Program-made: the position numbers and the translations under genes | In this document: positions 7,977-16,927 of the stretch, piece after piece | Layout: each line of letters begins with the position of its first letter | Position numbering within the stretch: position 1 is the first letter of the stretch | The notes under the pieces: model-generated | The model's input: the letters and a program-made list of their open reading frames with translations, nothing else | What the model was told of the DNA's origin: nothing | The model's database searches: none | Source: Streptomyces sp. NBC_01306 | GTDB lineage: Bacteria; Actinomycetota; Actinomycetes; Streptomycetales; Streptomycetaceae | Assembly (NCBI RefSeq): GCF_026340465.1 | Contig: NZ_JAPEPC010000001.1 | Location: 868,001 to 932,000, forward strand | Direction of reading: 5' to 3' | Length of the DNA: 64,000 nt

Positions 7977-9113
7977 TCAGGAAACCGGCCGCGAATCGCC
8001 CCACACGGACTCGAACTCGTCCCGGTACGTCTCGAAGAGGCCGTGCTCCGAGTCCTGCCCGTGCCGGACCACCGCACGCCCGCCGCCCCGGAGCACCAGG
8101 ACCGGCGCCTCCATCCCGCGCGCCCTGCGCAGATACGACTGGACGACCGCGAGACCGTCCGCACCGTCGCCGTCGACCAGACAGGCCATGAAGCGCGGCG
8201 TCTCGTCGAACACATGGATCTCGAAGGCCCCGGGGTCCCGCAGCCGGGCCCGCACCCGGCGCATGTGCAGGATGTTCGTCTCCACCGCCCGGCTCAGCTC
8301 GCCCTTCTTGAGCCCCAGTTCCCGCTCGCGCCGCTTGACCGCGCTGCTGGCGGGGTTCAGGAAGAGCAGCCGGACCCGGCATCCCGACTCGGCCAGCCGG
8401 ACCAGCCTGCGGCCCGAGAAGTTCTGGACGAGGAGGTTCAGGCCTATCCCTATCGCGTCGAGCCTGCGCGCCCCGCCGAAGAGGTCCTCGGCGGGGATCT
8501 GCCGCTGGAGCCGGACGCGGTCCGGGTGGACGCCGATGACGTCCGCGTACCGGTCCCCCACCAGGTCCTCGACCGCGTCCACCGGGAGCCGGTCGGCGGA
8601 CGGCGCGCCCGACCCCGCGCCCAGGATGTTCAGCAGGCGCGACGAGGCCCGTTCCGCCTGGGCCAGCACCGCCTCGGAGAGCGCCCGGTTGCGGGAGACC
8701 ACGTTGCGGGTGACCTCCAGCTCGTCCAGGGCCAGTTCCACATCGCGCCGGTCGTCGTAGTACGGCTCGAAGCACGGCCAGTGCTGGACCATCAGCTCGC
8801 GCAGCTGCGGCAGGGTGAGGAAGCTCAGGACGTTGTCGTCGGCCGGGTCCAGCAGATAGCCCTTGCGGCGCGAGACCTCCCGTACGGCAACGGCGCGCTG
8901 CACCCACTCCTGGCCTGCCGGGCCCGCGGCCGCGACCACCCAGTCGTCGGCGTGCACCGGTTCGTAGATGGGGCGCAGCACGGCGGCCACCACCGCGCGG
9001 AGGCGCTGCTCGACCAGGTTCAGCCAGATGTAGGCGCGCCCGGCGCGCTGCGCACGGGTCCGCACCTCGTTCCAGGCGCCGGCGTCCCAGTCGAGTTCCG
9101 CCCCGATCTCCAT
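7977..9113 (-). CDS. SAV_2148-type HEPN domain protein
   Basis: A 378-residue protein common in Streptomyces, starting MEIGAELDWDAGAWNEVRTR. It is mostly helical and carries a HEPN-like region around residues 20-170, with the segment ELEVTRNVVSRNRALSE. Active HEPN ribonucleases carry RN(x)3H; here residues 136-141 read RNVVSR, so the usual His is replaced by Arg. The C-terminal half (LRRLVRLAESGCRVRLLFLNP-like text at about residues 240-262) suggests a phospholipase-D-like or Rossmann-type segment, continuing to FDETPRFMACLVDGDGADG. The function is unknown. A 14-bp palindrome lies about 50 bp upstream of the start. Confidence 0.75.
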   Translation of the reverse strand: MEIGAELDWDAGAWNEVRTRAQRAGRAYIWLNLVEQRLRAVVAAVLRPIYEPVHADDWVVAAAGPAGQEWVQRAVAVREVSRRKGYLLDPADDNVLSFLTLPQLRELMVQHWPCFEPYYDDRRDVELALDELEVTRNVVSRNRALSEAVLAQAERASSRLLNILGAGSGAPSADRLPVDAVEDLVGDRYADVIGVHPDRVRLQRQIPAEDLFGGARRLDAIGIGLNLLVQNFSGRRLVRLAESGCRVRLLFLNPASSAVKRRERELGLKKGELSRAVETNILHMRRVRARLRDPGAFEIHVFDETPRFMACLVDGDGADGLAVVQSYLRRARGMEAPVLVLRGGGRAVVRHGQDSEHGLFETYRDEFESVWGDSRPVS

Positions 9114-9427
9114 GGGCCTCGCCAGGGAGACCGCCCCGGGTGGGACACCTGCGGAGCCCCCGTCGTGACCCGGGTCACCTGGGGGCAACTCCAGCCCTCC
9201 CGAGCCCACCCGCGTACCGCCTTTCACTCCCCCTGCAACGATCAAGGAAGGGTACTCCGCGCGCGGGAGCCGGTGCAGCCGGATGCACAGGCTCCTTTCC
9301 CAACTCCCGTATTCGTGGTGACCGTTCCCCTCGGCCGTACGGGGCCGAGTGAGGGGATTCATAGTGGTTCGTGGCGAGGACGCGCTGACACGCGTGACTC
9401 GGTGCCTGATGTGGAAGAGTCGTGCCC
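9114..9427. promoter_or_regulatory. Divergent regulatory interval between the HEPN gene and glgX
   Basis: This 314-bp interval holds no convincing gene. It contains the perfect palindrome GTGACCCGGGTCAC (9165-9178), 52 bp upstream of the HEPN gene start and placed to act as an operator. A GGAAGAG ribosome site for glgX lies at 9413-9419. I could not place a confident -35/-10 pair. Confidence 0.45.
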
Positions 9428-11620
9428 ATGCAGGTCTGGCCGGGACAGACATACCCGCTCGGTGCCACGTACGACGGCGCCGGGACCAATTTCGCGGTCT
9501 TTTCGGAGGCCGCCGACCGAATCGAGTTGTGCCTGCTGCACGACGACGGCTCAGAGACGGCGGTGGAGCTGAGGGAGACGGACGCCTTCGTCCGCCATGC
9601 CTATCTGCCCGGCATCATGCCGGGCCAGCGGTACGGGTTCCGGGTGCACGGTCCGTACGCGCCGGAGAGCGGGCAGCGCTGCAACTCGGCGAAGCTGCTC
9701 CTCGATCCGTACGCCAAGGCGGTGAGCGGCGAGGTCAAATGGGACGAGTCGGTGTACGGCTACCACTTCGACCGGCCGAACTCGCGCAACGACCTGGACT
9801 CCGCCCCGCACACCATGACGTCGGTGGTGGTCAACCCCTACTTCGACTGGGGCGACGACCGGCTGCCGCGGACCCCGTACCACGAGACCGTGCTCTACGA
9901 GGCCCATGTGAAGGGCCTGACCATGCTCCATCCGGCGCTCCCCGACGAGATGCGCGGGACGTACGCGGCGCTCGCGCATCCGGCGGTCATCGAGCATCTG
10001 ACCGGGCTCGGGGTCACGGCGCTGGAGCTGATGCCCGTTCACCAGTTCGTCAAGGACCACCGCCTGGCGGACAGCGGGCTCTCGAACTACTGGGGCTACA
10101 ACACCATCGGGTTCTTCGCCCCGCACAACGCGTACGCCTCCTGGGGCGACCGCGGTGAACAGGTGCTCGAATTCAAGCAGGCGGTACGGGCGCTGCACGA
10201 GGCCGGGATCGAGGTCATCCTCGACGTGGTCTACAACCACACGGCCGAGGGCAACCACCTGGGCCCGACGCTCTCCTTCCGCGGCCTGGACAACGCCTCC
10301 TACTACCGGCTGACGGACGATCCGCGCTACTACATGGACACCACGGGCACCGGCAACAGCCTGCTGATGCGCTCCCCGCACGTCCTCCAGCTGATCATGG
10401 ATTCGCTGCGCTACTGGGTGACCGAGATGCACATCGACGGTTTCCGCTTCGACCTGGCGGCGACCCTGGCCCGTCAGTTCCACGAGGTGGACCGGCTGTC
10501 GTCCTTCTTCGACCTGGTGCAGCAGGACCCGGTGGTCTCCCAGGTGAAGCTGATCGCGGAGCCGTGGGACGTGGGCGAGGGCGGTTACCAGGTGGGGAAC
10601 TTCCCGCCGCTGTGGACCGAGTGGAACGGCAAGTACCGCGACACCGTACGGGACCTGTGGCGGGGCGAGCCCCGTACGCTCGCGGAGTTCGCCGGGCGGC
10701 TGACCGGCTCGTCGGACCTGTACCAGGACGACGGGCGGCGCCCGCTCGCCTCGATCAACTTCACCACCTGCCACGACGGGTTCACGCTGCACGACCTGGT
10801 GGCGTACAACGACAAGCACAACGAGGCGAACGGCGAGAACAACCGGGACGGCGAGAGCCACAACCGGTCGTGGAACTGCGGCGTCGAGGGCGACACCAAC
10901 GACCCCGGTGTGCTGGAGCTGAGGGGCCGCCAGATGCGGAACTTCATGGCCACGCTGCTGCTCTCGCAGGGGGTGCCGATGCTGAGCCACGGCGACGAGT
11001 TCGGCCGTACCCAGCACGGCAACAACAACGCGTACTGCCAGGACAGCGAGCTGGCCTGGGTCCACTGGCCCAGCCCGGAAGGGACCGGGCCGGAGGACGG
11101 GGTCGGGCCGGAGCAGGACAGCTCGGGCCGGGACGGCTCCGCTCCGAACGGCCCGGGCGGGAGCAGCACCCTGCTGGCCTTCACCCGTGCGATGGTGGCA
11201 CTGCGCCGTGAGCATCCCGTCTTCCGGCGGCGGCGCTTCTTCCACGGCCGCCCGGTGGAGGGCACCCACGACGACCTCTCCGACATCGCCTGGTTCACCC
11301 CGGAGGGCGAGGAGATGGTCCAGCGCGACTGGCAGGCGGCGCACGCCAAGGCCCTGTCGGTCTTCCTGAACGGGAACGCCATCTCGGAGCCGGGGACGCG
11401 CGGCGAGCGCATCGCCGACGACTCGTTCCTGCTGATGTTCAACGCGAGCGCGGACGAGATCGAGTTCCTGGTGCCGGTGAACCACGGCAGGCAGTGGGAG
11501 GTCGTCGTGGACACGGCCCATGAGGACGGTGTGCCGCCGGGACCGGGCCCGAAGGTGGACGCCGGCGACCGGCTGGCGCTGATCGGACGGAGTCTGGCCG
11601 TGCTGAAACGGCCGGCCTGA
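9428..11620 (+). CDS. glgX: Glycogen debranching enzyme (GH13, GlgX/TreX)
   Basis: A 730-residue GH13 enzyme that hydrolyses alpha-1,6 branches of glycogen and limit dextrin. It has an N-terminal CBM48-like domain (GATYDGAGTNFAVFSEAADR). The catalytic barrel shows region I DVVYNHTAEGN, the nucleophile Asp in IDGFRFDLA, the acid Glu in LIAEPWDVGEG and the HD pair in TCHDGFTLHDLV. The long NDKHNEANGENNRDG loop is typical of the GlgX/TreX subgroup. The start is ATG 9428, 8 nt after GGAAGAG; a GTG two codons earlier is possible. About 50 bp downstream is treY, so GlgX probably feeds linear maltodextrin to trehalose synthesis. A low-complexity loop (GPEDGVGPEQDSSGRDGSAP) near residue 560 is unusual but harmless-looking. 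Confidence 0.97.
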   Translation: MQVWPGQTYPLGATYDGAGTNFAVFSEAADRIELCLLHDDGSETAVELRETDAFVRHAYLPGIMPGQRYGFRVHGPYAPESGQRCNSAKLLLDPYAKAVSGEVKWDESVYGYHFDRPNSRNDLDSAPHTMTSVVVNPYFDWGDDRLPRTPYHETVLYEAHVKGLTMLHPALPDEMRGTYAALAHPAVIEHLTGLGVTALELMPVHQFVKDHRLADSGLSNYWGYNTIGFFAPHNAYASWGDRGEQVLEFKQAVRALHEAGIEVILDVVYNHTAEGNHLGPTLSFRGLDNASYYRLTDDPRYYMDTTGTGNSLLMRSPHVLQLIMDSLRYWVTEMHIDGFRFDLAATLARQFHEVDRLSSFFDLVQQDPVVSQVKLIAEPWDVGEGGYQVGNFPPLWTEWNGKYRDTVRDLWRGEPRTLAEFAGRLTGSSDLYQDDGRRPLASINFTTCHDGFTLHDLVAYNDKHNEANGENNRDGESHNRSWNCGVEGDTNDPGVLELRGRQMRNFMATLLLSQGVPMLSHGDEFGRTQHGNNNAYCQDSELAWVHWPSPEGTGPEDGVGPEQDSSGRDGSAPNGPGGSSTLLAFTRAMVALRREHPVFRRRRFFHGRPVEGTHDDLSDIAWFTPEGEEMVQRDWQAAHAKALSVFLNGNAISEPGTRGERIADDSFLLMFNASADEIEFLVPVNHGRQWEVVVDTAHEDGVPPGPGPKVDAGDRLALIGRSLAVLKRPA

Positions 11621-11669
11621 CCGGCTGCGGGGTGACAGGGAGCCGGCGAAACGGGGTACGTAGGTTCCC

Positions 11670-14021
11670 ATGACGCCCACTGCGACGTACCGGCTCCAGA
11701 TCCAGCCGCAGTTCCCGTTCTCGGCCGCCGAGGCAGCCGTGCCGTATCTGGCCGCCCTCGGTGTCTCGCACCTCCATCTGTCGCCGGTCCTTGACTCCGT
11801 CCCCGGCTCCACGCACGGCTACGACGTCGTGGACCACACCCGGGTCCGCGACGAGCTGGGCGGCGAGGCCGGGCTGCGGGCGCTGGCGCACACCGCGCGC
11901 ACGCACGGGCTCGGGCTCGTCGTGGACATCGTGCCGAACCACATGGCGGCGGCCCCCCGGTACAACCGGCCACTGTGGGACGTACTGCGCGAGGGCCCGG
12001 TCTCGCCGTACGCGCGCTGGTTCGACATCGACTGGGAGTCGGGCGGCGGCAAGGTCCTGCTGCCCGTGCTCGGCCACCGGCTCGGCGACGAGCTGGAGCG
12101 GCTGCGGGTCGACGGGGACGTGCTGCGCTATTACGACCACGCCTTTCCGCTGCGCGAGGGCACCGCGAAGCTGCCGCTGCCCGAACTCCTCGACGCCCAG
12201 TGGTACCGGCTCACCTGGTGGCGGCTCGCCCGCACCGAACTCAACTACCGCCGCTTCTTCACCATCTCCGACCTGATCGGGGTGCGCGTCGAGGACCCGG
12301 CGGTCTTCGACGCCACCCACGCCAAGATCCTGGAGCTGATGGACGACGGCGTCATCGAGGGGCTGCGCATCGACCACCCGGACGGACTCGCCGACCCCGG
12401 CGCGTATCTGCGGCGGCTCGGCGAGGCGACGGGCGGCCGCTGGACGGTCGTGGAGAAGATCCTCACCGGCGAGGAGCAGCTGCCCGCCGACTGGGCGGTG
12501 GCGGGGACCACCGGTTACGACGCACTGCACCGGATCGACGGCCTGTTCACCGATCCGGCGGGCGCCGACGAACTGGTGCGTTGCTACCGGGACTACGCGG
12601 GGCCCCCGGGCGACCGGGGCGGGTACTGGGAGTCGACGGTCCGCCGGGCCGCGTACAAGGTCATCACCCATGAGCTGGCGGCCGAGACCGCCTTCCTGGT
12701 CCGCACCGCCGAACGGATCTGCGCGGCGGACCCGGCGCTGCGCGACCACGCGCCGTGGGCGCTGCGGGCCGCGCTGCACGAGCTGCTGGTACGGGTACCC
12801 GTCTACCGGCCGTATGTGACCGCGGGCGGGCCGACGCCCGACACCGCGGAGGCCACGCTGGATCCGGAGACGGTACGGCAGGCCGCCGCGTCCTTCGCCG
12901 TGCCGGAGGAGTCGGCCGCCGTCGGGGTCGTACGGGACCTGGCGCTCGGCAGGCTGGGTGGCGGCCCCGACCGCGCCGCTTTCTGCGCCCGGTTCGCGCA
13001 GACCGCGTCGGCGCTGCGCGCCAAGTCCGTGGAGGACACCGCCTTCTACCGGTACGCGCCGCTGGTTTCGGCCGGCGAGGTCGGCGGCGACCCCGGGGCT
13101 CCGGCGGTGAGCCCGGCACGGTTCCACGCGTTCTGCGCACGGGCGGCCCGCGACTGGCCGGCCGGCGGGACCGTACTGACCACGCACGACACCAAGCGCA
13201 GCGCGGACGTCCGGGCGCGGATCGCGGTCCTCACCGAGTGCCCCGGGCAGTGGGCCGCGCTGCTGGACCGGCTGACCACTCCGGCGCCCGATCCGCAGCT
13301 GGCCTGGGTGGCCTGGCAGAGCGCGTTCGGCTTCGGGCTGCCCGACCGGGACCGGCTCGGTCCCGCGCTGCTGAAATCCGTGCGGGAGGCGGGGCTGCAC
13401 ACCAGCTGGACCGAGCAGGACGAGGCGTACGAGCAGGCGGTCGCCGACTTCACGGCTGCGGGGCCCGCGGGTCCGCCGCAGTCGGCCGTCGCCGCGTTCG
13501 CCCGCGGGCTGGCCCCGTACGTACGGGCCAATGTGCTGGGCGCCGCGCTGGTCCACCTCACGATGCCTGGCGTGCCCGACGTCTATCAGGGCACGGAGGG
13601 CACGTACATCGCGCTGGTGGACCCGGACAACCGCAGGCCGCCGGTGCCCGTCGACCCCTCGGACGAGAAGCTGGCCCTGACGACCACGGCGCTGCTGCTG
13701 CGCCGCGACTGCCCCGATGTCTTCGGCGAGTCGGGCACCTACACACCGCTGACGGCGGAGGGCCCCGCCGCCTCCCACTGCCTGGCCTTCTGCCGCTCGG
13801 GCGAGGCCGTGACCGCGGTGACCCGGCTGTCGCTGCGGCTCGAACAGGAGGGCGGCTGGCGCGACACGGAACTGCCGCTGCCCGCCGGGGTGTGGCTCGA
13901 TCTGCTGGCGCCCGAGCGGGAGTTCACCGGGCGGGTCGCCCTGAGCGAGCTGTTCGCGGTACGGCCGGTGGCGCTGCTCAAGCGGGTGGTACCGGCGGCG
14001 GCAGAGCCGTACCAGCACTGA
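11670..14021 (+). CDS. treY: Maltooligosyltrehalose synthase
   Basis: A 783-residue GH13 enzyme that isomerises the reducing-end alpha-1,4 bond of maltodextrins to alpha,alpha-1,1, giving maltooligosyltrehalose. It begins MTPTATYRLQIQPQFPFSAA, the standard TreY opening. Catalytic regions are DIVPNHMA, the nucleophile in GLRIDHPDGLADP, the acid in TVVEKIL, and the HD pair in LTTHDTKRSADVRARI. LTMPGVPDVYQGTE near the C-terminus is also typical. The gene follows glgX by 49 bp and likely shares its transcript. Its partner treZ is 4.4 kb downstream on the same strand, separated by unrelated genes. Confidence 0.97.
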   Translation: MTPTATYRLQIQPQFPFSAAEAAVPYLAALGVSHLHLSPVLDSVPGSTHGYDVVDHTRVRDELGGEAGLRALAHTARTHGLGLVVDIVPNHMAAAPRYNRPLWDVLREGPVSPYARWFDIDWESGGGKVLLPVLGHRLGDELERLRVDGDVLRYYDHAFPLREGTAKLPLPELLDAQWYRLTWWRLARTELNYRRFFTISDLIGVRVEDPAVFDATHAKILELMDDGVIEGLRIDHPDGLADPGAYLRRLGEATGGRWTVVEKILTGEEQLPADWAVAGTTGYDALHRIDGLFTDPAGADELVRCYRDYAGPPGDRGGYWESTVRRAAYKVITHELAAETAFLVRTAERICAADPALRDHAPWALRAALHELLVRVPVYRPYVTAGGPTPDTAEATLDPETVRQAAASFAVPEESAAVGVVRDLALGRLGGGPDRAAFCARFAQTASALRAKSVEDTAFYRYAPLVSAGEVGGDPGAPAVSPARFHAFCARAARDWPAGGTVLTTHDTKRSADVRARIAVLTECPGQWAALLDRLTTPAPDPQLAWVAWQSAFGFGLPDRDRLGPALLKSVREAGLHTSWTEQDEAYEQAVADFTAAGPAGPPQSAVAAFARGLAPYVRANVLGAALVHLTMPGVPDVYQGTEGTYIALVDPDNRRPPVPVDPSDEKLALTTTALLLRRDCPDVFGESGTYTPLTAEGPAASHCLAFCRSGEAVTAVTRLSLRLEQEGGWRDTELPLPAGVWLDLLAPEREFTGRVALSELFAVRPVALLKRVVPAAAEPYQH

Positions 14022-14060
14022 ACCGCTGTGCGCGGCACGGCGGTCGGGCGGCCACCGGGG

Positions 14061-14627
14061 TCACTGCGACGCGAGCCGGAAGTGGATCCGTCCGAAGCCG
14101 ACCATGTCGCCGTCGCGGACCACGACCGCGCCGGTGACCCGGTGTCCGTTGACCGTCGTCCCGTTGGCCGAGCCCAGATCGCGCAGCACCCACACGCCGG
14201 CCTGCGCGCCGAGTTCGGCGTGCAGCCGGGACACCGTCTCGTGGTTCAGCCGCAGGCCGTTGACCGGGTCGCGGCCGATGCGCAGTGGGTACGGGCCGGC
14301 CATGGGCAGCAGCAGCTTCGGCAGCCGCTCGGCGGCCCAGGCCCTGCGCATCCGGCCGGGGAAGGCCGACACCTGGCCCACCGCGCCCAGCAGCCGCTGC
14401 GACCAGCCGGTCCCGCTCTCCAGGTCCGCGGTGAGCGCGGCCAGTTCGTCCGACCTGCGGGCCGCCAGGGCCAGTTCCATCCGGCGCATGAAGGTGTCGT
14501 GGGAGAGCTTGCCCTGGACCGCGCCCTCCTTGAGCACGCTGAGCACCCGGTCACGCTCGGCGTCGGACAGCCGGGCAGGAACCGCGTGCGGCTCGTGGGC
14601 GGGCGCCGGGGGCTCTGGAGAGGACAT
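14061..14627 (-). CDS. DUF1707-FHA protein
   Basis: A 188-residue cytoplasmic protein with two modules. Residues about 18-70 form a DUF1707 domain (RLSDAERDRVLSVLKEGAVQ to SDELAALTADL). Residues about 110-185 form an FHA phosphothreonine-binding domain with LRIGRDPVNGLRL, SRLHAELG and LGSANGTTVNG, including the conserved Gly-Arg, Ser-x-x-His and Asn-Gly residues. FHA domains read Ser/Thr-kinase signalling, but no kinase is adjacent. The start is ATG 14627; a GTG codon immediately before is an alternative. It converges on treY (39 bp apart) and is divergent from the GNAT gene. Confidence 0.9.
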   Translation of the reverse strand: MSSPEPPAPAHEPHAVPARLSDAERDRVLSVLKEGAVQGKLSHDTFMRRMELALAARRSDELAALTADLESGTGWSQRLLGAVGQVSAFPGRMRRAWAAERLPKLLLPMAGPYPLRIGRDPVNGLRLNHETVSRLHAELGAQAGVWVLRDLGSANGTTVNGHRVTGAVVVRDGDMVGFGRIHFRLASQ

Positions 14628-14755
14628 CACAGGACTGATTGTCGGTGGGACCCGATCCAGGTGTCCAGGCGGACCCCGGGTTTGCGATATCCATGTGACC
14701 AGGCCGGACGCCGATTGTTACGGTCTGCGGACATCCCCCCGTCCCAGGAGCCGAA

Positions 14756-15718
14756 TTGCCCGAGCAGCCGCACGCCCACGAGCTGGTGATCCGCCCGTTG
14801 ACCGGGCCCGAAGAGCTCCCTCTCTTCCGTACACTGCCCTACGTCCTCGACCATGAACTCGCCGACGACCTCGCGAGCGGTCTGCGCCGTCCCGAGTGGA
14901 TGTGGGTGGCGCTGCGCGGCGACCGCGTACTGGCGCGGGCCGCTTGGTGGGCCCTCTCGCCCGGCGGCGCCCCGTACACCCTCGACTTCTTCGATCTGGA
15001 CGACAGCCTGCCCCCACCGGAGCGCGTCGAGACCGGCGTACGGCTGCTGGAGACGGCGATGGCGCGGCTCTTCCCGGCGGGGGCCGAGCGCCCCGAGTAC
15101 GGCCGTTACATCCCGCCGGACTGGCGCACCGACCCGGTCGCCCGCGATGTGGTCGAGGCGCGGATGCGGGCGGTGGAGCGGACCGGGGCGCGGCTGCTGG
15201 TCGAGCGGCTGCGGCTGGAGTGGACCCCCGGAGCGGCGGCGGCTCCGGCGCCCGGAGCCCGGCTGGTGTTCCGTGCGGTGCGCGACCGGGAGGATCTCGT
15301 CCCCCTGATGACGCAGGTCGCCGAGGGCTCGCTCGACGCGCACACCCGGGCCTCGTTGGAGTCCGGGCTGAGCCCGGGTGCGGTGTCCGAGGCGCAGTAC
15401 GACGAGGAGCTGGCGGGCTACCGGAGCCCGGACGGCTGGTGGCGGATCGCGGAGCTGCCGGACGGGGATCCGGTCGGCTTCGTGATCCCCGCACGCAACA
15501 ACTACCACGCGATCATCGCGTACATCGGGGTGCTGCCCGGCCACCGGGGACACGGGTACATCGACGAGATCCTCGCCGAGGGGACCCGGATCCTCGCCGG
15601 CCAGGACGTGCCCCGCATCCGCGCGTCGACGGACGTCGGCAACGTCCCGATGGCGCGGGCCTTCGAACGGGCCGGCTATGTGAACTTCGAGCGGGCGGTC
15701 AACATGGTGTGGGACTGA
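14756..15718 (+). CDS. GNAT family N-acetyltransferase
   Basis: A 320-residue protein with a TTG start 8 nt after a CAGGAG ribosome site. The C-terminal half is a GNAT domain: PVGFVIPARNNYHAIIAYIG, then the acetyl-CoA pyrophosphate loop VLPGHRGHGYIDEIL (R-x-x-G-x-G type), then ASTDVGNVPMARAFERAGYV, where the Asn and Tyr contact CoA. The N-terminal half (about residues 1-150) is probably a second, degenerate GNAT-like domain, as in tandem GNAT proteins. The substrate cannot be told from sequence. It lies within the glycogen/trehalose block but shows no functional link to it. Confidence 0.88.
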   Translation: MPEQPHAHELVIRPLTGPEELPLFRTLPYVLDHELADDLASGLRRPEWMWVALRGDRVLARAAWWALSPGGAPYTLDFFDLDDSLPPPERVETGVRLLETAMARLFPAGAERPEYGRYIPPDWRTDPVARDVVEARMRAVERTGARLLVERLRLEWTPGAAAAPAPGARLVFRAVRDREDLVPLMTQVAEGSLDAHTRASLESGLSPGAVSEAQYDEELAGYRSPDGWWRIAELPDGDPVGFVIPARNNYHAIIAYIGVLPGHRGHGYIDEILAEGTRILAGQDVPRIRASTDVGNVPMARAFERAGYVNFERAVNMVWD

Positions 15719-15758
15719 TCCGATCGCATCCGGCCAGATCCGATCTGCCCGGAACAGC

Positions 15759-15824
15759 CGGTGAGTTGGAGCGTGCCGCTCGCCGGGGTCTACGGGGTCT
15801 ACGGGGTCCGGGGTCTACGGGGCC
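15759..15824. repeat. Short GGGTCTACG repeats at the 3' end of the fucosidase gene
   Basis: GGGGTCTACG recurs three times within about 40 bp (GGGGTCTACGGGGTCTACG, then GGTCCGGGGTCTACGGGG), with the last copy overlapping the fucosidase stop codon at 15815. It is a small imperfect 9-bp tandem array between convergent genes. Confidence 0.5.
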
Positions 15825-16927
15825 GAGCCGACCCCCGCGGCCTCGCCGAGCCAGTCCAGGCGGCGCTGCTGCTCGGGCGGGATGGTGGCGTCCTCGCCGC
15901 GCGGACCGACGTTGAGCAGCAGATTGCCGCCGTCGGACCGGACCGTCCCGAGCAGCGCGGCCAGCGCGTCACGGCCGATGAAGGAGTCATCGCCCGAGTT
16001 CCGGTTGTAGCCGAAACTGTGGTCGACACCGCGGGTGATCTCGAAGGGGTCGGGGCCGGTGTAGCGGGAGTACTCCGGTGTCCTGAAGTCGTAGTACGGC
16101 GGCTTCTTGGGTACGAAGCCCTCGTCGCTGACGACCGTGCGGCGCTCCCAGCTGTTGTACGCGGCCCGCAGACCGGGCAGCCGCAGCGCCCGCCAGAGCG
16201 GTGTGTACGGATAGAGCCGGTCGTTCACGACACCGTGCGGGACGGTGAACCGGTAGTACTCCACCAGGTTCCGGATCGCGGCGCGCCCCGCGGGCCAGGC
16301 GATGTCGTTCCAGAGGATGTCCGGGTGGTAGCGCCTGATCAGCTCCCGCAGCTGGGCGTCCGCGTACGCCGGGTACGCGCCGCGCGGGACGGCGGCGACG
16401 GTGTCAGCGGCGGTGGCGATGGGGCGCGGCTGGAACGTCCAGTCGAGGCCGCCCGAGTAGTAGACACCGAAGCGCAGCCCCTCGGCCCTGACCGCTTCGG
16501 CGAACTCACCGACGACGTCGCGCGGGGTGTGCCAGCCGGGGCGGTGGGGGTTGCGCACCTCGGAGGGCCAGAGGCAGTAGCCGTCGTGGTGCTTGGTGAC
16601 GAGGACCGCGTAACGGGCCCCGGCCGCGCGGAAGCGGCGCGCCCACTCCGCCGGGTCCCAGCCGCTCAGCGCGTCCGCGAAGTCCCCGCCGAACGCCGTG
16701 TACGGGCGGCTGCCGTAGGTCTCCCGGTGGTGGGCGGAGACCGGGCTGCCGGGGAAGCGCAGGGAGTTCTCGTACCACTCGCCGTACGACGTCCAGCCGA
16801 GGTGTGCGCGACCCGCGGGGTCGTACGGCGGGGCCCACCCCGGCACGGACGCGGGCGTCCAGTGCACGAAGATCCCCAGCTGAGCCTGTTGCCACCACGG
16901 AGCGACCATGGTTGAAGTATTGATCAT
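15815..16927 (-). CDS. Alpha-L-fucosidase (GH29)
   Basis: A 370-residue GH29 enzyme that hydrolyses terminal alpha-L-fucose. It opens with WWQQAQLGIFVHWTPASVPG and has the family segments ARYAVLVTKHHDGYCLWPSE and FGVYYSGGLDW. RRYHPDILWNDIAWP carries the presumed nucleophile Asp after the Trp-Asn. GGNLLLNVGPRGED near the C-terminus is characteristic. No signal peptide is visible, so it acts inside the cell. Its ATG overlaps the stop of the beta-glucosidase gene (ATGA), so the two are co-translated, suggesting intracellular processing of an imported fucosylated oligosaccharide. A downstream ATG at 16909 is less likely because it lacks a ribosome site. Confidence 0.93.
   Translation of the reverse strand: MINTSTMVAPWWQQAQLGIFVHWTPASVPGWAPPYDPAGRAHLGWTSYGEWYENSLRFPGSPVSAHHRETYGSRPYTAFGGDFADALSGWDPAEWARRFRAAGARYAVLVTKHHDGYCLWPSEVRNPHRPGWHTPRDVVGEFAEAVRAEGLRFGVYYSGGLDWTFQPRPIATAADTVAAVPRGAYPAYADAQLRELIRRYHPDILWNDIAWPAGRAAIRNLVEYYRFTVPHGVVNDRLYPYTPLWRALRLPGLRAAYNSWERRTVVSDEGFVPKKPPYYDFRTPEYSRYTGPDPFEITRGVDHSFGYNRNSGDDSFIGRDALAALLGTVRSDGGNLLLNVGPRGEDATIPPEQQRRLDWLGEAAGVGSAP

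Noticed and set aside
9551-11812. Long open frame on the minus strand across glgX (753 codons)
   Set aside because: It is the GC-rich shadow of glgX; the + strand frame has all GH13 motifs, and the minus translation has none.
11439-14018. 859-codon open frame opposite treY
   Set aside because: Antisense shadow; TreY catalytic motifs are intact on the + strand.
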